DNA of 64,000 nucleotides from Candidatus Cloacimonetes bacterium 4572_55 (GTDB lineage Bacteria > 4572-55): positions 30,255 through 94,254 of the forward strand of contig NBMB01000005.1 in the NCBI GenBank assembly GCA_002084765.1. The letters run 5' to 3'. Under the pieces are notes generated by a model. That model was not told where the DNA came from. It made no database searches and saw nothing but the letters and a program-made list of their open reading frames with translations. The position numbers and the translations under genes were made by a program. Shown in pieces: positions 1-9,258 of the stretch (within the stretch, counting starts at the first letter, position 1; each line of letters opens with the position of its first letter).

Positions 1-342
1 ACCAGCGCGGCTCTGGATCAATTAAACAAAGCTGGACTTCCTTTTATCTCGATCTTAACCCATCCAACAATGGGCGGTGTGATGGCGAGCTTTTCGTCGT
101 TAGGAGATATTATCATTGCCGAACCGGGCGCGCTGCTCGGTTTTGCCGGACCTCGGGTGATTCAGGAGACCATTGGGGAGGATTTGCCCGATGGATTCCA
201 ACGCTCCGAGTTTCAATTGAATCATGGCATGGCGGATATGGTGATCCCCCGCAAGGAGCTGAGACCAACCGTGACATTGATCCTGCAAGGACTGCTTAAT
301 CGTTATGGGGAAGTGCCCGAAACCACAGAAAAATCGGAATAA
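1..342 (+). CDS. accD: acetyl-CoA carboxylase carboxyltransferase beta subunit (3' end only)
   Basis: Beta subunit of the carboxyltransferase that transfers the carboxyl group from biotin carrier protein to acetyl-CoA, giving malonyl-CoA for fatty acid synthesis in the cytoplasm. The frame is open from base 1, so the window starts inside the gene and only the last 113 residues are present. Visible family motifs are [24 protein letters not shown] and [13 protein letters not shown], which belong to the crotonase-like CoA-binding fold near the C-terminus. The N-terminal zinc ribbon expected for AccD lies outside the window. The gene ends just before a strong hairpin terminator, so it closes its transcription unit. 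Confidence 0.95.
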   Translation, partial: TSAALDQLNKAGLPFISILTHPTMGGVMASFSSLGDIIIAEPGALLGFAGPRVIQETIGEDLPDGFQRSEFQLNHGMADMVIPRKELRPTVTLILQGLLNRYGEVPETTEKSE

Positions 343-356
343 TTCCGATATGCACA

Positions 357-396
357 GCCATTCAGGAGAAAGCCTCCTGAATGGCGCGGTTTCGTT
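357..396 (+). terminator. intrinsic terminator after accD
   Basis: Perfect 12-bp stem: GCCATTCAGGAG (357-368) pairs with CTCCTGAATGGC (374-385) across a 5-nt loop, followed by a moderately T-rich stretch (GGTTTCGTTTAT). It lies 15 bases after the accD stop. The T-tract is not continuous, so termination strength is inferred. Confidence 0.7.
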
Positions 397-425
397 TATA
401 AACCAGAAAGTTATCTCAACTCTAT

Positions 426-508
426 CCTGGATTATTTATAACCACTTAAACCTTTGTGAAACTCAGTGTTCCTAGCGTCTTAGTGGTTTTGTTGAATTAT
501 TCAGGCTA
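426..508. repeat. dispersed intergenic repeat with inverted ends (family B)
   Basis: An 83-bp intergenic block whose left end (CCTGGATTATTTATAACCAC) is an imperfect inverted copy of its right end (GTGGTT...AATTATTCAGG). The interior carries CTCAGTG and CTTAGTGG, which recur at 9495-9540; the ends recur around 56070-56090 and 56188-56219. It looks like a small non-coding dispersed repeat rather than a gene. No open frame or transposase is associated. Confidence 0.5.
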
Positions 509-526
509 TATCCGAAGGAAAGTGTT

Positions 527-1498
527 ATGAAAGCTATAGCCGCATTTTTATTTCTCACAATAGTCCTTTTTTTTGTCGAGGCAAACGCCCAGATTTTACC
601 TCGACTTGGGGAAAATAAAGTCGCGACCACGTCGGGACAATTTCTCAAAATCGGCGTTGGAGCAAGAGCCGCCGCGCTGGGCGAATCATTTGTCGCTTTG
701 GCAGACGATCCCTCGACGCTCTATTGGAATCCTTCGGGGATCGCCCGCTTACCGAGCCAGTCCGCTTATTTTTCCCATACCGATTGGGCTGTCGATTTTG
801 ACTATGACTTCGGGGGGTATATTCATAAATTCGAGAGGGTTGGCACTTTCGGGATCAGTTTCGGCGCGTTGCACACAGACGACATGCCCGTGACCGACGA
901 ATATCATCCCCAAGGAACAGGAGAATATTTCAATTATCTGGATTATTTTGTTGGATTAACCTACGCCAGCACGCTGACGGATCGATTTTCTATGGGGGCA
1001 ACGATCAAATATGCGCGGGAAGAGCTCGACGATCTCATCATGCAAAGTTGGCTTGTGGACATAGGCACGCACTATCACACTGGATTTCGGACAATCCGAT
1101 TTGCCGTCAGTATCGTCAATTTCGGACCCAATATGCAACCGGATGGCAAGAGATCGGACGGAGATTCATACGAAGATTTTTCTCCGCCCACAATCTTTCG
1201 GTTCGGCGTCGCAATGGATCCGTTTGATCGGGGAATGCACCGGATAACGACCTCTATACAAGTGAACCACCCTGTGGACAATGCAGAAAATATCAATTTC
1301 GGGGTCGAGTATTGGTGGCGGGAAATGTTCGCTCTCAGAACGGGTTGGAGAACAGGCGTTGACGAAGGCGGGCTTTCGGCTGGGATGGGATTCAAATTAT
1401 CCCTTGGTATGGTGAGTCCTCTTGCCTTTGATTACGGCTATTCCGACTTTGACCGACTTGGCGCGATTCATCGTTTTTCTCTTGGATTGAGCCTATAA
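527..1498 (+). CDS. PorV/PorQ-family (UPF0164-like) outer-membrane beta-barrel protein
   Basis: 323-residue protein with a signal peptide (AIAAFLFLTIVLFFVEANAQ) and the family's hallmark segment GARAAALGESFVALADD followed by STLYWNPSGIA. It then alternates short amphipathic strands with turns, as expected for a FadL-like barrel, and ends in an aromatic/hydrophobic strand (RFSLGLSL). In Bacteroidota, PorV binds C-terminal signals of type IX secretion cargo at the outer membrane; other members have unknown roles. A T9SS-type sorting domain occurs in the protein at 58666-61494, which makes a secretion role plausible but unproven. The start is backed by AAGGAAA seven to eight bases upstream. Confidence 0.8.
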   Translation: MKAIAAFLFLTIVLFFVEANAQILPRLGENKVATTSGQFLKIGVGARAAALGESFVALADDPSTLYWNPSGIARLPSQSAYFSHTDWAVDFDYDFGGYIHKFERVGTFGISFGALHTDDMPVTDEYHPQGTGEYFNYLDYFVGLTYASTLTDRFSMGATIKYAREELDDLIMQSWLVDIGTHYHTGFRTIRFAVSIVNFGPNMQPDGKRSDGDSYEDFSPPTIFRFGVAMDPFDRGMHRITTSIQVNHPVDNAENINFGVEYWWREMFALRTGWRTGVDEGGLSAGMGFKLSLGMVSPLAFDYGYSDFDRLGAIHRFSLGLSL

Positions 1499-1534
1499 TT
1501 TGGCAAACTTACCAAGTTCCGGCGGCAGCTTCTT

Positions 1535-2023
1535 GTGAAGACTTTTGTTTTTCTCATCTCTATTTTGATCTGCCCTTCCCTCCTGTTTGCGCAGGAATAT
1601 CGGATATATTTTGATCAAGTCTCTTTGCAACAAGGGCTTTCCAGCGATCTGGCGTTAGATATTGCTCAAGATAAAAAAGGCTTTATGTGGTTTGCTACAT
1701 ACGACGGTCTGAATAAGTACGACGGATATCGGGTCGCCACATACAAGCATCGTCAAGAGGACTCAACGTCGATTGCGGCAAATTACCTGCGTGTGATCAA
1801 AATCGACCGTTCTGGTATCATTTGGATCGGCATGTATGGCAGCGGGCTTGACCGGTTCGATCCCGAGACTGAGACGTTTACCCATTATACCTATGATTCG
1901 GAAAATGAAAATAGCTTAGGTCACGATTACAACATTATCTGGAAAGCATCAGCAACGATGCAATCCTGGCGATCCACGAGGACCAAGGCGGTCGATTATG
2001 GATCGGCACGGATACTGGCTTAG
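1535..2023 (+). pseudogene. 5' part of frameshifted two-component-propeller/SpoIIE sensor protein
   Basis: GTG-started 162-codon frame. It begins with a signal peptide (residues 1-19, KTFVFLISILICPSLLFAQ) and the first ligand-sensing propeller repeats, e.g. IAQDKKGFMWFATYDGLNKY and RSGIIWIGMYGSGLDRFD. After SLGHDYNII (about base 1945) the frame leaves the propeller pattern and runs into a stop at 2021. The pattern resumes one frame over as DAILAIHEDQGGRLWIGTD, which runs into the following reading frame. One missing base near 1940-1950 would join them into a protein of about 985 residues. Whether this is a real mutation or a sequencing error cannot be told here. Confidence 0.75.
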
Positions 2024-2064
2024 ACCTGTTCGACGCACGCACAGAGAGTTTCATCCACTATGCT

Positions 2065-4494
2065 ATGATCGATGAAAACATACGCGTTCTTTACTCAGTC
2101 GAGCCCGGTCTGTTGTGGGCTGGAACACTGGGCGGAGGGCTGATCCGTATCGAGATCGAAGAGCAAGGTCACGGCTCTCCTCCAAAGTTGATCCCTGTCT
2201 CGTATCAACATGATCCTGAGAAACCCCAAACCTTATGTCATAACGACGTTGTAGACATATTTGAGGATCGCTCAGGCGTTCTTTGGATCGCCACATTCGG
2301 CGGAGGATTGAGCAAATTTTCCCTGAAGTCGGAACGGTTTCGACATTATCGACGGGTAGGATACAGCGGGAATCAGTCAGCGATCCGGTCGGTCTATGAA
2401 GATCGATCGGGAACATTGTGGATCGGCGTTGACGGGGGAGGACTGCTTGCGTATGATCGTTCGGGCGGTTCAATAAACAGTTTTCAGCATGATCCGAATA
2501 ACGCGACCAGCCTCAGTCACGACGTTGTTTCCGCGATTGCCGAGGATGAATCCGGCAATTTGTGGGTCGGGACTCGCGGCGGCGGATTAAACCGATTCGA
2601 TCTAACGCAAAATAGATTTTTTCATTATCAACACGACGAACAGGACTCCGCCAGCTTGAGCAGCGATTTGGTGCATGCGGTTGTTGCTGACGATCAGGGC
2701 GCGCTTTGGATCGGGACTGACGGAGGCGGGCTGAATCGATTCGACCCGAAAACCGAACGATTCGAGAGTTTCAGGCATGACCCGGACGATCCCGCCAGCC
2801 TGGTTCATTCGTCGATTCAGTGCGTTTGCCGGACGCGAGACCGCATGTTGTGGATCGGCACATGGAAGGGGCTGAGTCGACTCGACCCAATCAATCGAAA
2901 ATTCGTCAACTATAGACATGATCCAGAAGCGCGCGCGTCGCTGCCTCACCCCACGATTTTGTCGATCTACGAAGATAGATCCGGTATGATCTGGTTGGCG
3001 AGTCACGGCGGAGGCGTCATCCGGTTTGATCCAAAAAAAGAGGAATTTCAGCAATTTACCGAGCATGACGGGTTGGCAAACAATGTCGTCTATGGCGTAT
3101 TAGGCGATGAATATGATAACATCTGGTTATGCACAAAAAACGGTCTCTCCAAACTCAACACAAAGAGTGAAACATTCCGAAACTATTACAAAAAAGATGG
3201 CTTGGTGAGCAATCTCTTTTATTGGGGCGCATACCATAAAGGGCGAGAAGGCGAACTCTTTGTGGGAGGAATGGAGGGGCTAAACAGCTTTTTTCCATTG
3301 CCCCAAAACACCAACAAGCCAACAGTCGCTGTGACAGGTTTCCGGATTTTTGACCAGGACGCCGCGTATAAGGGACAAAATATCGAACTCTCTTATAAAG
3401 AAAATTTCATTTCATTTGAGTTTGCTGTTCTGGATTATCAGGATCCCTCTCGGAATCAATTTTCTTGTAAACTGGAAGGATTAAACGAGGATTGGATATA
3501 TTGCGGAACTCGGAACTATATAAATTATACCAACTTAGATGGAGGCGACTATGTATTTCGAGTAAAGGGCGGAAATATCGACGGAAATTGGAACGATATG
3601 CACGCGGCGATCCATGTCCGGGTGATTCCGCCAGTCTGGAAGCGAAAATGGTTCTATGTTCTGGAGATAATTTTGGTGATAGCCGCGGCTATGGGCGTGA
3701 CGCTCTATATCCGGCGGCGAATTCGCTATGAAATGGATTTTCAGCGCAAAACAAACGAGCTTAACTACGCCCGAGAACTCCAGATCGCCATGTTGCCTCG
3801 ATCCGACGTTAATTTGCCGAAAATGGAGATTATGGGCAAAATGATCACCGCTTCGGAAGTGGGCGGCGACTATTACGACTTTATCCCTCTGGATGATCAT
3901 CGATATTGCGTGGCGCTCGGCGACGCCACGGGTCATGGAGTCGCGGCTGGATTGGTGGTCGGTATGATCAAGATGGCACTGAACACCTCGGTGCAGAAAG
4001 TGGGATCATCCTCAACGATCGAAGAGCTGGTGTTGTCCCTGAATTCCGCGCTATTGGAGTCCATATCGCAAAATTATATGGGGATGAGTTTTAGCATCGC
4101 TATTATCGATCAGAAAAATTTACATGTTCAGATCAGCTCAACAGGAATGCCGTATCCTTATTATTATCAAGCTGATACGAAAAAAATGATACCAATCGAG
4201 CTGAATGGTCCGCCGTTGGGAATTTTGGAAGATATCACAGTCCAAACGCACAACTTTCACGCGGAACTCGGCGATATGTTGGTTTTATTGAGCGACGGAT
4301 TTGTGGAGCGATTTGACGAAAAAGGAGAAATGTGGGGATTCGACGCGCTGGAGGAGTCATTGGAAGCGATTTTCTGGGAGGAAAAAACCGCCGGACGCGT
4401 CATGGATAGTTTGATTCAAGCGTGCGATAAATTTGCGAATCGACAGGAAAACGACGACGATATGACCGTGGTCGCGATTCGCTTTCGAGAATAA
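2065..4494 (+). CDS. two-component-regulator propeller, Y_Y_Y, TM and SpoIIE-type PP2C phosphatase (main part)
   Basis: The frame is open from 1915, with its first ATG at 2065; it is probably the continuation of the preceding frame rather than an independent start. In order it shows about ten propeller blades (repeated WIGT/WLAS-GGGL-RFDP), a Y_Y_Y Ig-like domain (about residues 430-530, ENFISFEFAVLDYQDPSRNQ), one membrane helix (WFYVLEIILVIAAAMGVTLY), a short coiled linker and a SpoIIE-type PP2C domain. The phosphatase keeps the metal-binding acidic motifs VGGDYYD, GDATGHG, LLSDGF and NDDDMTVVAI, so it should be active. The layout suggests periplasmic ligand sensing coupled to cytoplasmic Ser/Thr dephosphorylation, perhaps of an anti-anti-sigma factor; no partner is adjacent. 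Confidence 0.85.
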   Translation: MIDENIRVLYSVEPGLLWAGTLGGGLIRIEIEEQGHGSPPKLIPVSYQHDPEKPQTLCHNDVVDIFEDRSGVLWIATFGGGLSKFSLKSERFRHYRRVGYSGNQSAIRSVYEDRSGTLWIGVDGGGLLAYDRSGGSINSFQHDPNNATSLSHDVVSAIAEDESGNLWVGTRGGGLNRFDLTQNRFFHYQHDEQDSASLSSDLVHAVVADDQGALWIGTDGGGLNRFDPKTERFESFRHDPDDPASLVHSSIQCVCRTRDRMLWIGTWKGLSRLDPINRKFVNYRHDPEARASLPHPTILSIYEDRSGMIWLASHGGGVIRFDPKKEEFQQFTEHDGLANNVVYGVLGDEYDNIWLCTKNGLSKLNTKSETFRNYYKKDGLVSNLFYWGAYHKGREGELFVGGMEGLNSFFPLPQNTNKPTVAVTGFRIFDQDAAYKGQNIELSYKENFISFEFAVLDYQDPSRNQFSCKLEGLNEDWIYCGTRNYINYTNLDGGDYVFRVKGGNIDGNWNDMHAAIHVRVIPPVWKRKWFYVLEIILVIAAAMGVTLYIRRRIRYEMDFQRKTNELNYARELQIAMLPRSDVNLPKMEIMGKMITASEVGGDYYDFIPLDDHRYCVALGDATGHGVAAGLVVGMIKMALNTSVQKVGSSSTIEELVLSLNSALLESISQNYMGMSFSIAIIDQKNLHVQISSTGMPYPYYYQADTKKMIPIELNGPPLGILEDITVQTHNFHAELGDMLVLLSDGFVERFDEKGEMWGFDALEESLEAIFWEEKTAGRVMDSLIQACDKFANRQENDDDMTVVAIRFRE

Positions 4495-4525
4495 CTGAGT
4501 ACTTACAAAATAAGGAGACGAATTG

Positions 4526-5176
4526 ATGAAAGGGTTGAAAAAATTATTTCTGACAACGCTGGTTGGAGGCGTTGGAGTAATCTTGCCGGTTGCGATTTTA
4601 GTTTTTAGTTTTGTATGGCTTTTTGATCTCATTCAGGGTATCATATCGCCGGTCACTTCTGTGATCATATCCACCTCTGAGTTGCCTCAAATCGTTGCGG
4701 ATACCGTGGTGATCCTCACGATTATCTTAGTCTGTTTTTTTATTGGGTTAGCCGTCCGCACCAGCGTGGGCAGATTTCTACATAAAACCGTTGAGAAAAT
4801 GTTGCATAAAATACCGGGATACAAACTTGTCAAGGAAATTGTGCTGCAATTTATGGGAGAAAACGAGTCTCCCTTCTCATCGGTCGCGCTGGTCAAGGTT
4901 TTTGGAAACAATACGATGATGACCGCGTTTGTCACAGACAAACAATCCGATGGAATCTTGACCGTTTTTGTACCGACCGGACCGAATCCGACATCTGGAA
5001 ATATATATCATCTGCCTTCAGACCAGGTCATTCGGGTGGATGCGAGCGTAGAGGATGCGATGCGATCCATCATTAGTTGTGGGATGGGTTCGGCAAAGCT
5101 ATTTAATAGTATTCAAAAATCACCAAAAAAACTGATTATAGAAGAAAATAAAGATAAAGAGGAATTTTATCCATGA
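4526..5176 (+). CDS. DUF502 family membrane protein
   Basis: 216-residue protein with two hydrophobic helices (about residues 8-33 and 50-74) and the DUF502 pattern: an N-terminal FLTTLVGGVGVILPVAI segment, PGYKLVKEIV in the middle and a C-terminal soluble part (VFVPTGPNPTSGNIYHL, then SCGMG). The function of the family is unknown. I chose ATG 4526 over the adjoining TTG because AGGAG at 4513-4517 sits 8 bases before it. The stop overlaps the start of the next gene (ATGA), indicating translational coupling with the esterase fusion. Confidence 0.8.
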   Translation: MKGLKKLFLTTLVGGVGVILPVAILVFSFVWLFDLIQGIISPVTSVIISTSELPQIVADTVVILTIILVCFFIGLAVRTSVGRFLHKTVEKMLHKIPGYKLVKEIVLQFMGENESPFSSVALVKVFGNNTMMTAFVTDKQSDGILTVFVPTGPNPTSGNIYHLPSDQVIRVDASVEDAMRSIISCGMGSAKLFNSIQKSPKKLIIEENKDKEEFYP

Positions 5177-7680
5177 AGGGTAAAATAATTTGTAAAAGCG
5201 CGACTGGATCGGATATCGATTTTATCCGTCGATTTAAGGAATTGATCCTATCGACCAACCATTCTGACCCGCGAGTCAGAAAGACCCGGAAAGTTCTGCT
5301 GATTACCGCGGCGTGGCGCACATCGGAATTTCATGAACAGCATCTCAAAAAGACATTTAATGAGATCGGAATTCCGTCTATTTATCAATCCGGATTCGAC
5401 GTGAATATCCAAAATTTGTCGATCTATCATCTATTCAAAGAGTTTCAAGAGAAATGTCCGGATTTGTATCGCATCTATCATAAGAAGCAGGAAACGATCA
5501 AGAAGATCAAGCAGTTCTATAAGGCAAAAAACGCGGAACTGCTGAGCGCATACTGGAAACAAGTCGAACTGATGCATCGATTTTATCCAGATATGGAGTT
5601 ATCAGAAATTCTCTCCTATAAGGATGATGAGGAAAATGTCTCCCTGCACAAGATGAAATCAAGCGAAGTGGAAAAGCTCTATTTCTGCCGTCAAATCCGG
5701 AATACATTGGATAATATTATCCTTCACGATGAGCAAATGGTCAACGTTATCTCGGATATCGAGCGTCATTTTTTTCACTATTCGCAGGTCAAAAAAAATA
5801 AGGTATACTGTGATATTCGAAGCGCGCTGAAACGTTGGATATTATCTGCAAATTCCATATTTATTCTGAACGGGCATATCGCTATTTTATTGAATCGATT
5901 GCGTTTTTTCGGTCTTCGGGAGACCATGATCGAGGCGTTGCACCGGGGGACAAACTTTTTCACTATCGGCACAGGCGCGGAGATATTGTGCCGAAGAGCA
6001 CTTTTGCTCAACAAATCGGACGAGAGTTTGCCGAACGGCGATTACTTTGAATTTTTTGACAACGGCTTTGGTCTGCTTAATACAGTCCAAATTTTGCCGC
6101 AAGACGTATCTCAGATCGCTATTGATAATAAGGAACTGCGCACACATATCGCGAACAGGTTCAACAGCCATACATGCGTTTGTATGGACAGATCCTCCTA
6201 TCTGTTTGTCGAAAATCAGGTTGACGATGAGCAGGACAGGCACGAACAGCGCTATATTGCCGTCGGTGAGAGCGACTATCTCTACATCTTCACAAAAGAT
6301 GGGCGGTTGGATAAAAAGAGAGCGGGCGAGCCGATATTTCCGGACGATGAGATTAAAGGGTTTACTCGATTGATCGCCCGTGATACCTCGCCCCAGCTAT
6401 GCGATCTACTCAAACGGGTTCACCACTTGGATAAAATCGGAAGCCAAACCGATATCCATCGTATTGCTCAGGAATTTATTCAAGAGAAGAACTCCCCCCT
6501 TAAGGATGATCTCACCTCAACTTTTTTCTATTATACATCTGAGCGCTCAGTCCAATCGGTTTATTTAGCAAGCTCATTGGGATATGGCGGCGGAAATAAT
6601 ATTTTTTATCAATATAAAAATACCGGTATATTTTATCTCCCGATGGAGTTCTCGCCAGTCTCCAGATTGGAATATAAATTTGTTCTGAACTATAAAAATG
6701 GCTCGCATCGAGAAATTTTGGATCCTTACAATTCTCATCGCGCAAGCTCTCCGTTCGGCGTCAATTCCGTGATGACCACATTGGATTATCAACCTTCGCT
6801 CGCGACCTTTTCCCCGGATAAAAATTCCCCAAATAAAAAAATCGCCGGACATCTGCAAGAGATTGTTTTTAAGAGCAAGATTATGGGCGACCGCCGCCGG
6901 TTCAAGATTCATATCCCTGCGGGTTTTTCGGAATCAGGGTCCAAGTGTGGGAGGGGCTGGGAGAAGGGATTGCCTCTGGTTATTTTCCATGATGGATATG
7001 ACTACCTGACCTATTCCTATCTGCAGAACATCTTAGATAATATGTTCCATCAGCAGGTAGTATCTCCGTTTTTTTCCGTGTTGTCGCATCCAAAAAATCG
7101 GATAGAGGAGTATGGCAGCAGCCCGAAATATGCCAAATTTTTGACCCATGAACTGATTCCCGAGGTGGAGAAGCGATACCCAATTTTACCTGGATCGGAA
7201 AACAGATGCTCGGTCGGCGCGAGTCTGGGAGGACTGCTTTCGATCTATCTGATCGATACATACCCGGATGTGTTTGGCAAGGCGATCAGTCAATCCGGCT
7301 CTTTTTTTATGCATAAGGACGGATTCAAGAGTTTGGCGGAGAAACATCCGAGAATATCAAAGTTTGTGGCGAACTTTACTCGGTTTCCCCGTAAAAGTGC
7401 CCCGAAAATTGTCTTGACTTGTGGACGATTTGAGAGTTTAATCTATATGAACCGAATTATGGTCGAGGCACTGGATCGCTTGAACTATGATTGCTATTAC
7501 TATGAGTATAACGACGGTCATACCTGGGCGGGTTGGGGAGACACCCTGCCCGCGTCGCTGGTGCATCTGTTCGGCAAACCATCCGAGACGATTTCGGAGG
7601 ACGGACTGATCGTTCCCGCGGGCCTTATCGGATTTAGCGGGGAAAATGAGTCCGCAGAGTCCGCAGATTACGCGGATTAA
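5173..7680 (+). CDS. peptidase S51-like / esterase (enterochelin-esterase fold) fusion protein
   Basis: 835 residues with no signal peptide. Residues about 225-390 resemble the S51/cyanophycinase fold: NGHIAILLNRLRFFGLRE, then IGTGAEIL where S51 enzymes have the GxSAGA nucleophile elbow, then NGFGLLNTVQI and an acidic/Ser-rich CMDRSSYLFVEN. The usual catalytic Ser is not in place, so this half may be inactive. Residues about 460-560 look like an Ig-like esterase N-domain, and 565-805 are a D-family esterase with VGASLGG (nucleophile Ser684), a partner RIEEYG motif and NDGHTWAGW (His783). The N-terminal 200 residues are unrecognised. It overlaps the DUF502 stop and precedes an ATP-grasp gene. 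Its last residues (ESAESADYAD) and stop codon lie inside an intergenic repeat, suggesting the tail was rewritten by repeat invasion. Domain calls are by eye; the esterase is the surest. Confidence 0.7.
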   Translation: MKGKIICKSATGSDIDFIRRFKELILSTNHSDPRVRKTRKVLLITAAWRTSEFHEQHLKKTFNEIGIPSIYQSGFDVNIQNLSIYHLFKEFQEKCPDLYRIYHKKQETIKKIKQFYKAKNAELLSAYWKQVELMHRFYPDMELSEILSYKDDEENVSLHKMKSSEVEKLYFCRQIRNTLDNIILHDEQMVNVISDIERHFFHYSQVKKNKVYCDIRSALKRWILSANSIFILNGHIAILLNRLRFFGLRETMIEALHRGTNFFTIGTGAEILCRRALLLNKSDESLPNGDYFEFFDNGFGLLNTVQILPQDVSQIAIDNKELRTHIANRFNSHTCVCMDRSSYLFVENQVDDEQDRHEQRYIAVGESDYLYIFTKDGRLDKKRAGEPIFPDDEIKGFTRLIARDTSPQLCDLLKRVHHLDKIGSQTDIHRIAQEFIQEKNSPLKDDLTSTFFYYTSERSVQSVYLASSLGYGGGNNIFYQYKNTGIFYLPMEFSPVSRLEYKFVLNYKNGSHREILDPYNSHRASSPFGVNSVMTTLDYQPSLATFSPDKNSPNKKIAGHLQEIVFKSKIMGDRRRFKIHIPAGFSESGSKCGRGWEKGLPLVIFHDGYDYLTYSYLQNILDNMFHQQVVSPFFSVLSHPKNRIEEYGSSPKYAKFLTHELIPEVEKRYPILPGSENRCSVGASLGGLLSIYLIDTYPDVFGKAISQSGSFFMHKDGFKSLAEKHPRISKFVANFTRFPRKSAPKIVLTCGRFESLIYMNRIMVEALDRLNYDCYYYEYNDGHTWAGWGDTLPASLVHLFGKPSETISEDGLIVPAGLIGFSGENESAESADYAD

Positions 7681-7916
7681 CGCTGATTTTGAGATGAATG
7701 AGTCCGCAGAGTCCGCAGATTAACGCTGATTTTGAGATGAATGAGTCCGCAGAGTCCACGGATTAACGCTGATTTTGAGATGAGTGAGTCCGCAGAGTCC
7801 GCAGATTAACGCTGATTTTGAGATGATCCGCCTCATGGCATTGGACCGGAATCTGCGGCAATCCGCGTAATCTGCGGCAATCCGCGTAATCTGCGGCAAT
7901 CCGCGTAATCTGCGGA
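7647..7916. repeat. tandem arrays of TCTGCG-type dispersed repeat (family A)
   Basis: Two adjacent arrays. The first has four units starting with TGAGTCCGCAGAGTCC at 7647, 7699, 7742 and 7785, with a 43-bp period (the first unit is 52 bp owing to an extra 9 bp). The second (7850-7916) has three 19-bp units AATCTGCGGCAATCCGCGT plus a partial one. Units are back to back with no unique spacers, so this is not a CRISPR array. The core ATCTGCG(T/G) recurs near 34005, 46111-46227, 54858-54888 and 56093-56187. The first unit overlaps the end of the esterase fusion gene. Confidence 0.85.
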
Positions 7917-7982
7917 CAAATGAGACTTTAATTTTTAATCTTCAAAAAATCCGAGAAATTTGCGGATAGAGGAGTCATTTTT

Positions 7983-9212
7983 TTGCGAACCATTATTTTT
8001 TATTCGCCTCATTTCGGAGAAAGCACGTTAGATTTTGTGCGGGAGCTCCGATATTTGAAAAATGTGCATGTGATTGGTCTGGGACAAGATCCTCCTGACT
8101 ATATCCGTTCGGCAAATGCTCGGTTTCACTACTTTGATGATTTTTACCGAGTGAATCAAGCCACGGATCAAGCCCAACTGGAGCAGGCAATCTCGGACAT
8201 TCAGAACATGGGACCGATTCATCGGCTGCTGAATATACAGGAGCCGCTCCAATTGCTCATTGCTAGAATTCGAGAAAGATTTGGCATACCGGGTCTTTAT
8301 CCAAAATCAGCTCGTCTATTTCGGGATAAAGACGCTATGAAGAAGGCTTTCCGACAAAACCAGATATTGTGCGCGAAATCCAGTAAGGCAGAAATCCCTG
8401 AGCAAGCCATCCGTTTTGCGGAGGAGCAAGGGTATCCGATTATCATCAAACCGCTGAAAGGAGCTGGGTCGGAAAATACATTTTTTTTATCCAACCGAGA
8501 AGATTTAGACCGATCCATTAAAACGCTTCAACCATCGCCGGATAATCCGATCCAACTTGAGGAATTTATCGAGGGGGACGAGGGGTCGTTCGATACAATC
8601 ACGATCAGCGGAAAAATTTATTATCACGGTATCACTACGTATCACCCAGGACCGATGGAGGCGATGCTGAATCCCTGGATTCAACCGATCTATATGTTCA
8701 ATCGAGATCAGGACAGCGACGCTTTCGAGGATATTCACTCGGTCGGCAGAGCAACGCTGAAAGCAATGGATCCCGGTAGCTCGTTGAACCATACAGAGTG
8801 GTTTCGGAGGAAACGGGACGGCAAGATTTATGCGGCTGAGATCGCGGCTCGTCCACCGGGGCACCCGATCATCCCGCTGCACAACTACGGCTGCGATATG
8901 AATCTCTATTACGAATGGAACAACGTCATGATCAACGATCATTTCGATACCGTCTTCAGCCGGAAGTATCATGTGGGATGCGCCTGTCTGCGGGCGCAGG
9001 GGAGCGGAGAATATATCCGGCATATCGAGGGGATCGATGTTGTGGAAAAAGAAGTGGGCAAGTTGATCCACGAACAATCTATTCCAGCCATTGGGACGGA
9101 GAAAAAAACGAGCTACATCGGAGAAGGCTCTCTGTTTTGTCGAGGAGATGCGTATCAACAAGTATTCGATGCATTACAATTTATTGTAAACACTGTTCGT
9201 ATTTATTGTTGA
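7983..9212 (+). CDS. ATP-grasp domain ligase
   Basis: 409-residue cytoplasmic protein of the carboxylate-amine ligase superfamily, enzymes that activate a carboxylate as acyl-phosphate with ATP and join it to an amine or thiol. It has an N-terminal Rossmann-like pre-ATP-grasp domain (1-120), a nucleotide lid (LFRDKDAMKKAF, then YPIIIKPLKGAGSENTFFL with the ATP-binding Lys), the QLEEFIEGDEGSFD hinge and AAEIAARPPGHPI for metal binding (about residues 280-300). The TTG start is set by AGAGGAG at 7968-7974. The substrate is unknown. Its placement after the S51-like/esterase fusion suggests a pair that forms and hydrolyses an ester- or amide-linked product; this is inference. Confidence 0.85.
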   Translation: MRTIIFYSPHFGESTLDFVRELRYLKNVHVIGLGQDPPDYIRSANARFHYFDDFYRVNQATDQAQLEQAISDIQNMGPIHRLLNIQEPLQLLIARIRERFGIPGLYPKSARLFRDKDAMKKAFRQNQILCAKSSKAEIPEQAIRFAEEQGYPIIIKPLKGAGSENTFFLSNREDLDRSIKTLQPSPDNPIQLEEFIEGDEGSFDTITISGKIYYHGITTYHPGPMEAMLNPWIQPIYMFNRDQDSDAFEDIHSVGRATLKAMDPGSSLNHTEWFRRKRDGKIYAAEIAARPPGHPIIPLHNYGCDMNLYYEWNNVMINDHFDTVFSRKYHVGCACLRAQGSGEYIRHIEGIDVVEKEVGKLIHEQSIPAIGTEKKTSYIGEGSLFCRGDAYQQVFDALQFIVNTVRIYC

Positions 9213-9258
9213 TACGGACATATTCTAAACCTATCGGAAAATCAACGGAAGGCGCGTT

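Noticed and set aside
7647-7916. Possible CRISPR array
   Set aside because: Units are adjacent with no unique spacers of constant length, and no cas genes are present.
8505-9161. 218-codon minus-strand frame opposite the ATP-grasp gene
   Set aside because: Antisense shadow; the + strand carries clear ATP-grasp motifs over the same bases.
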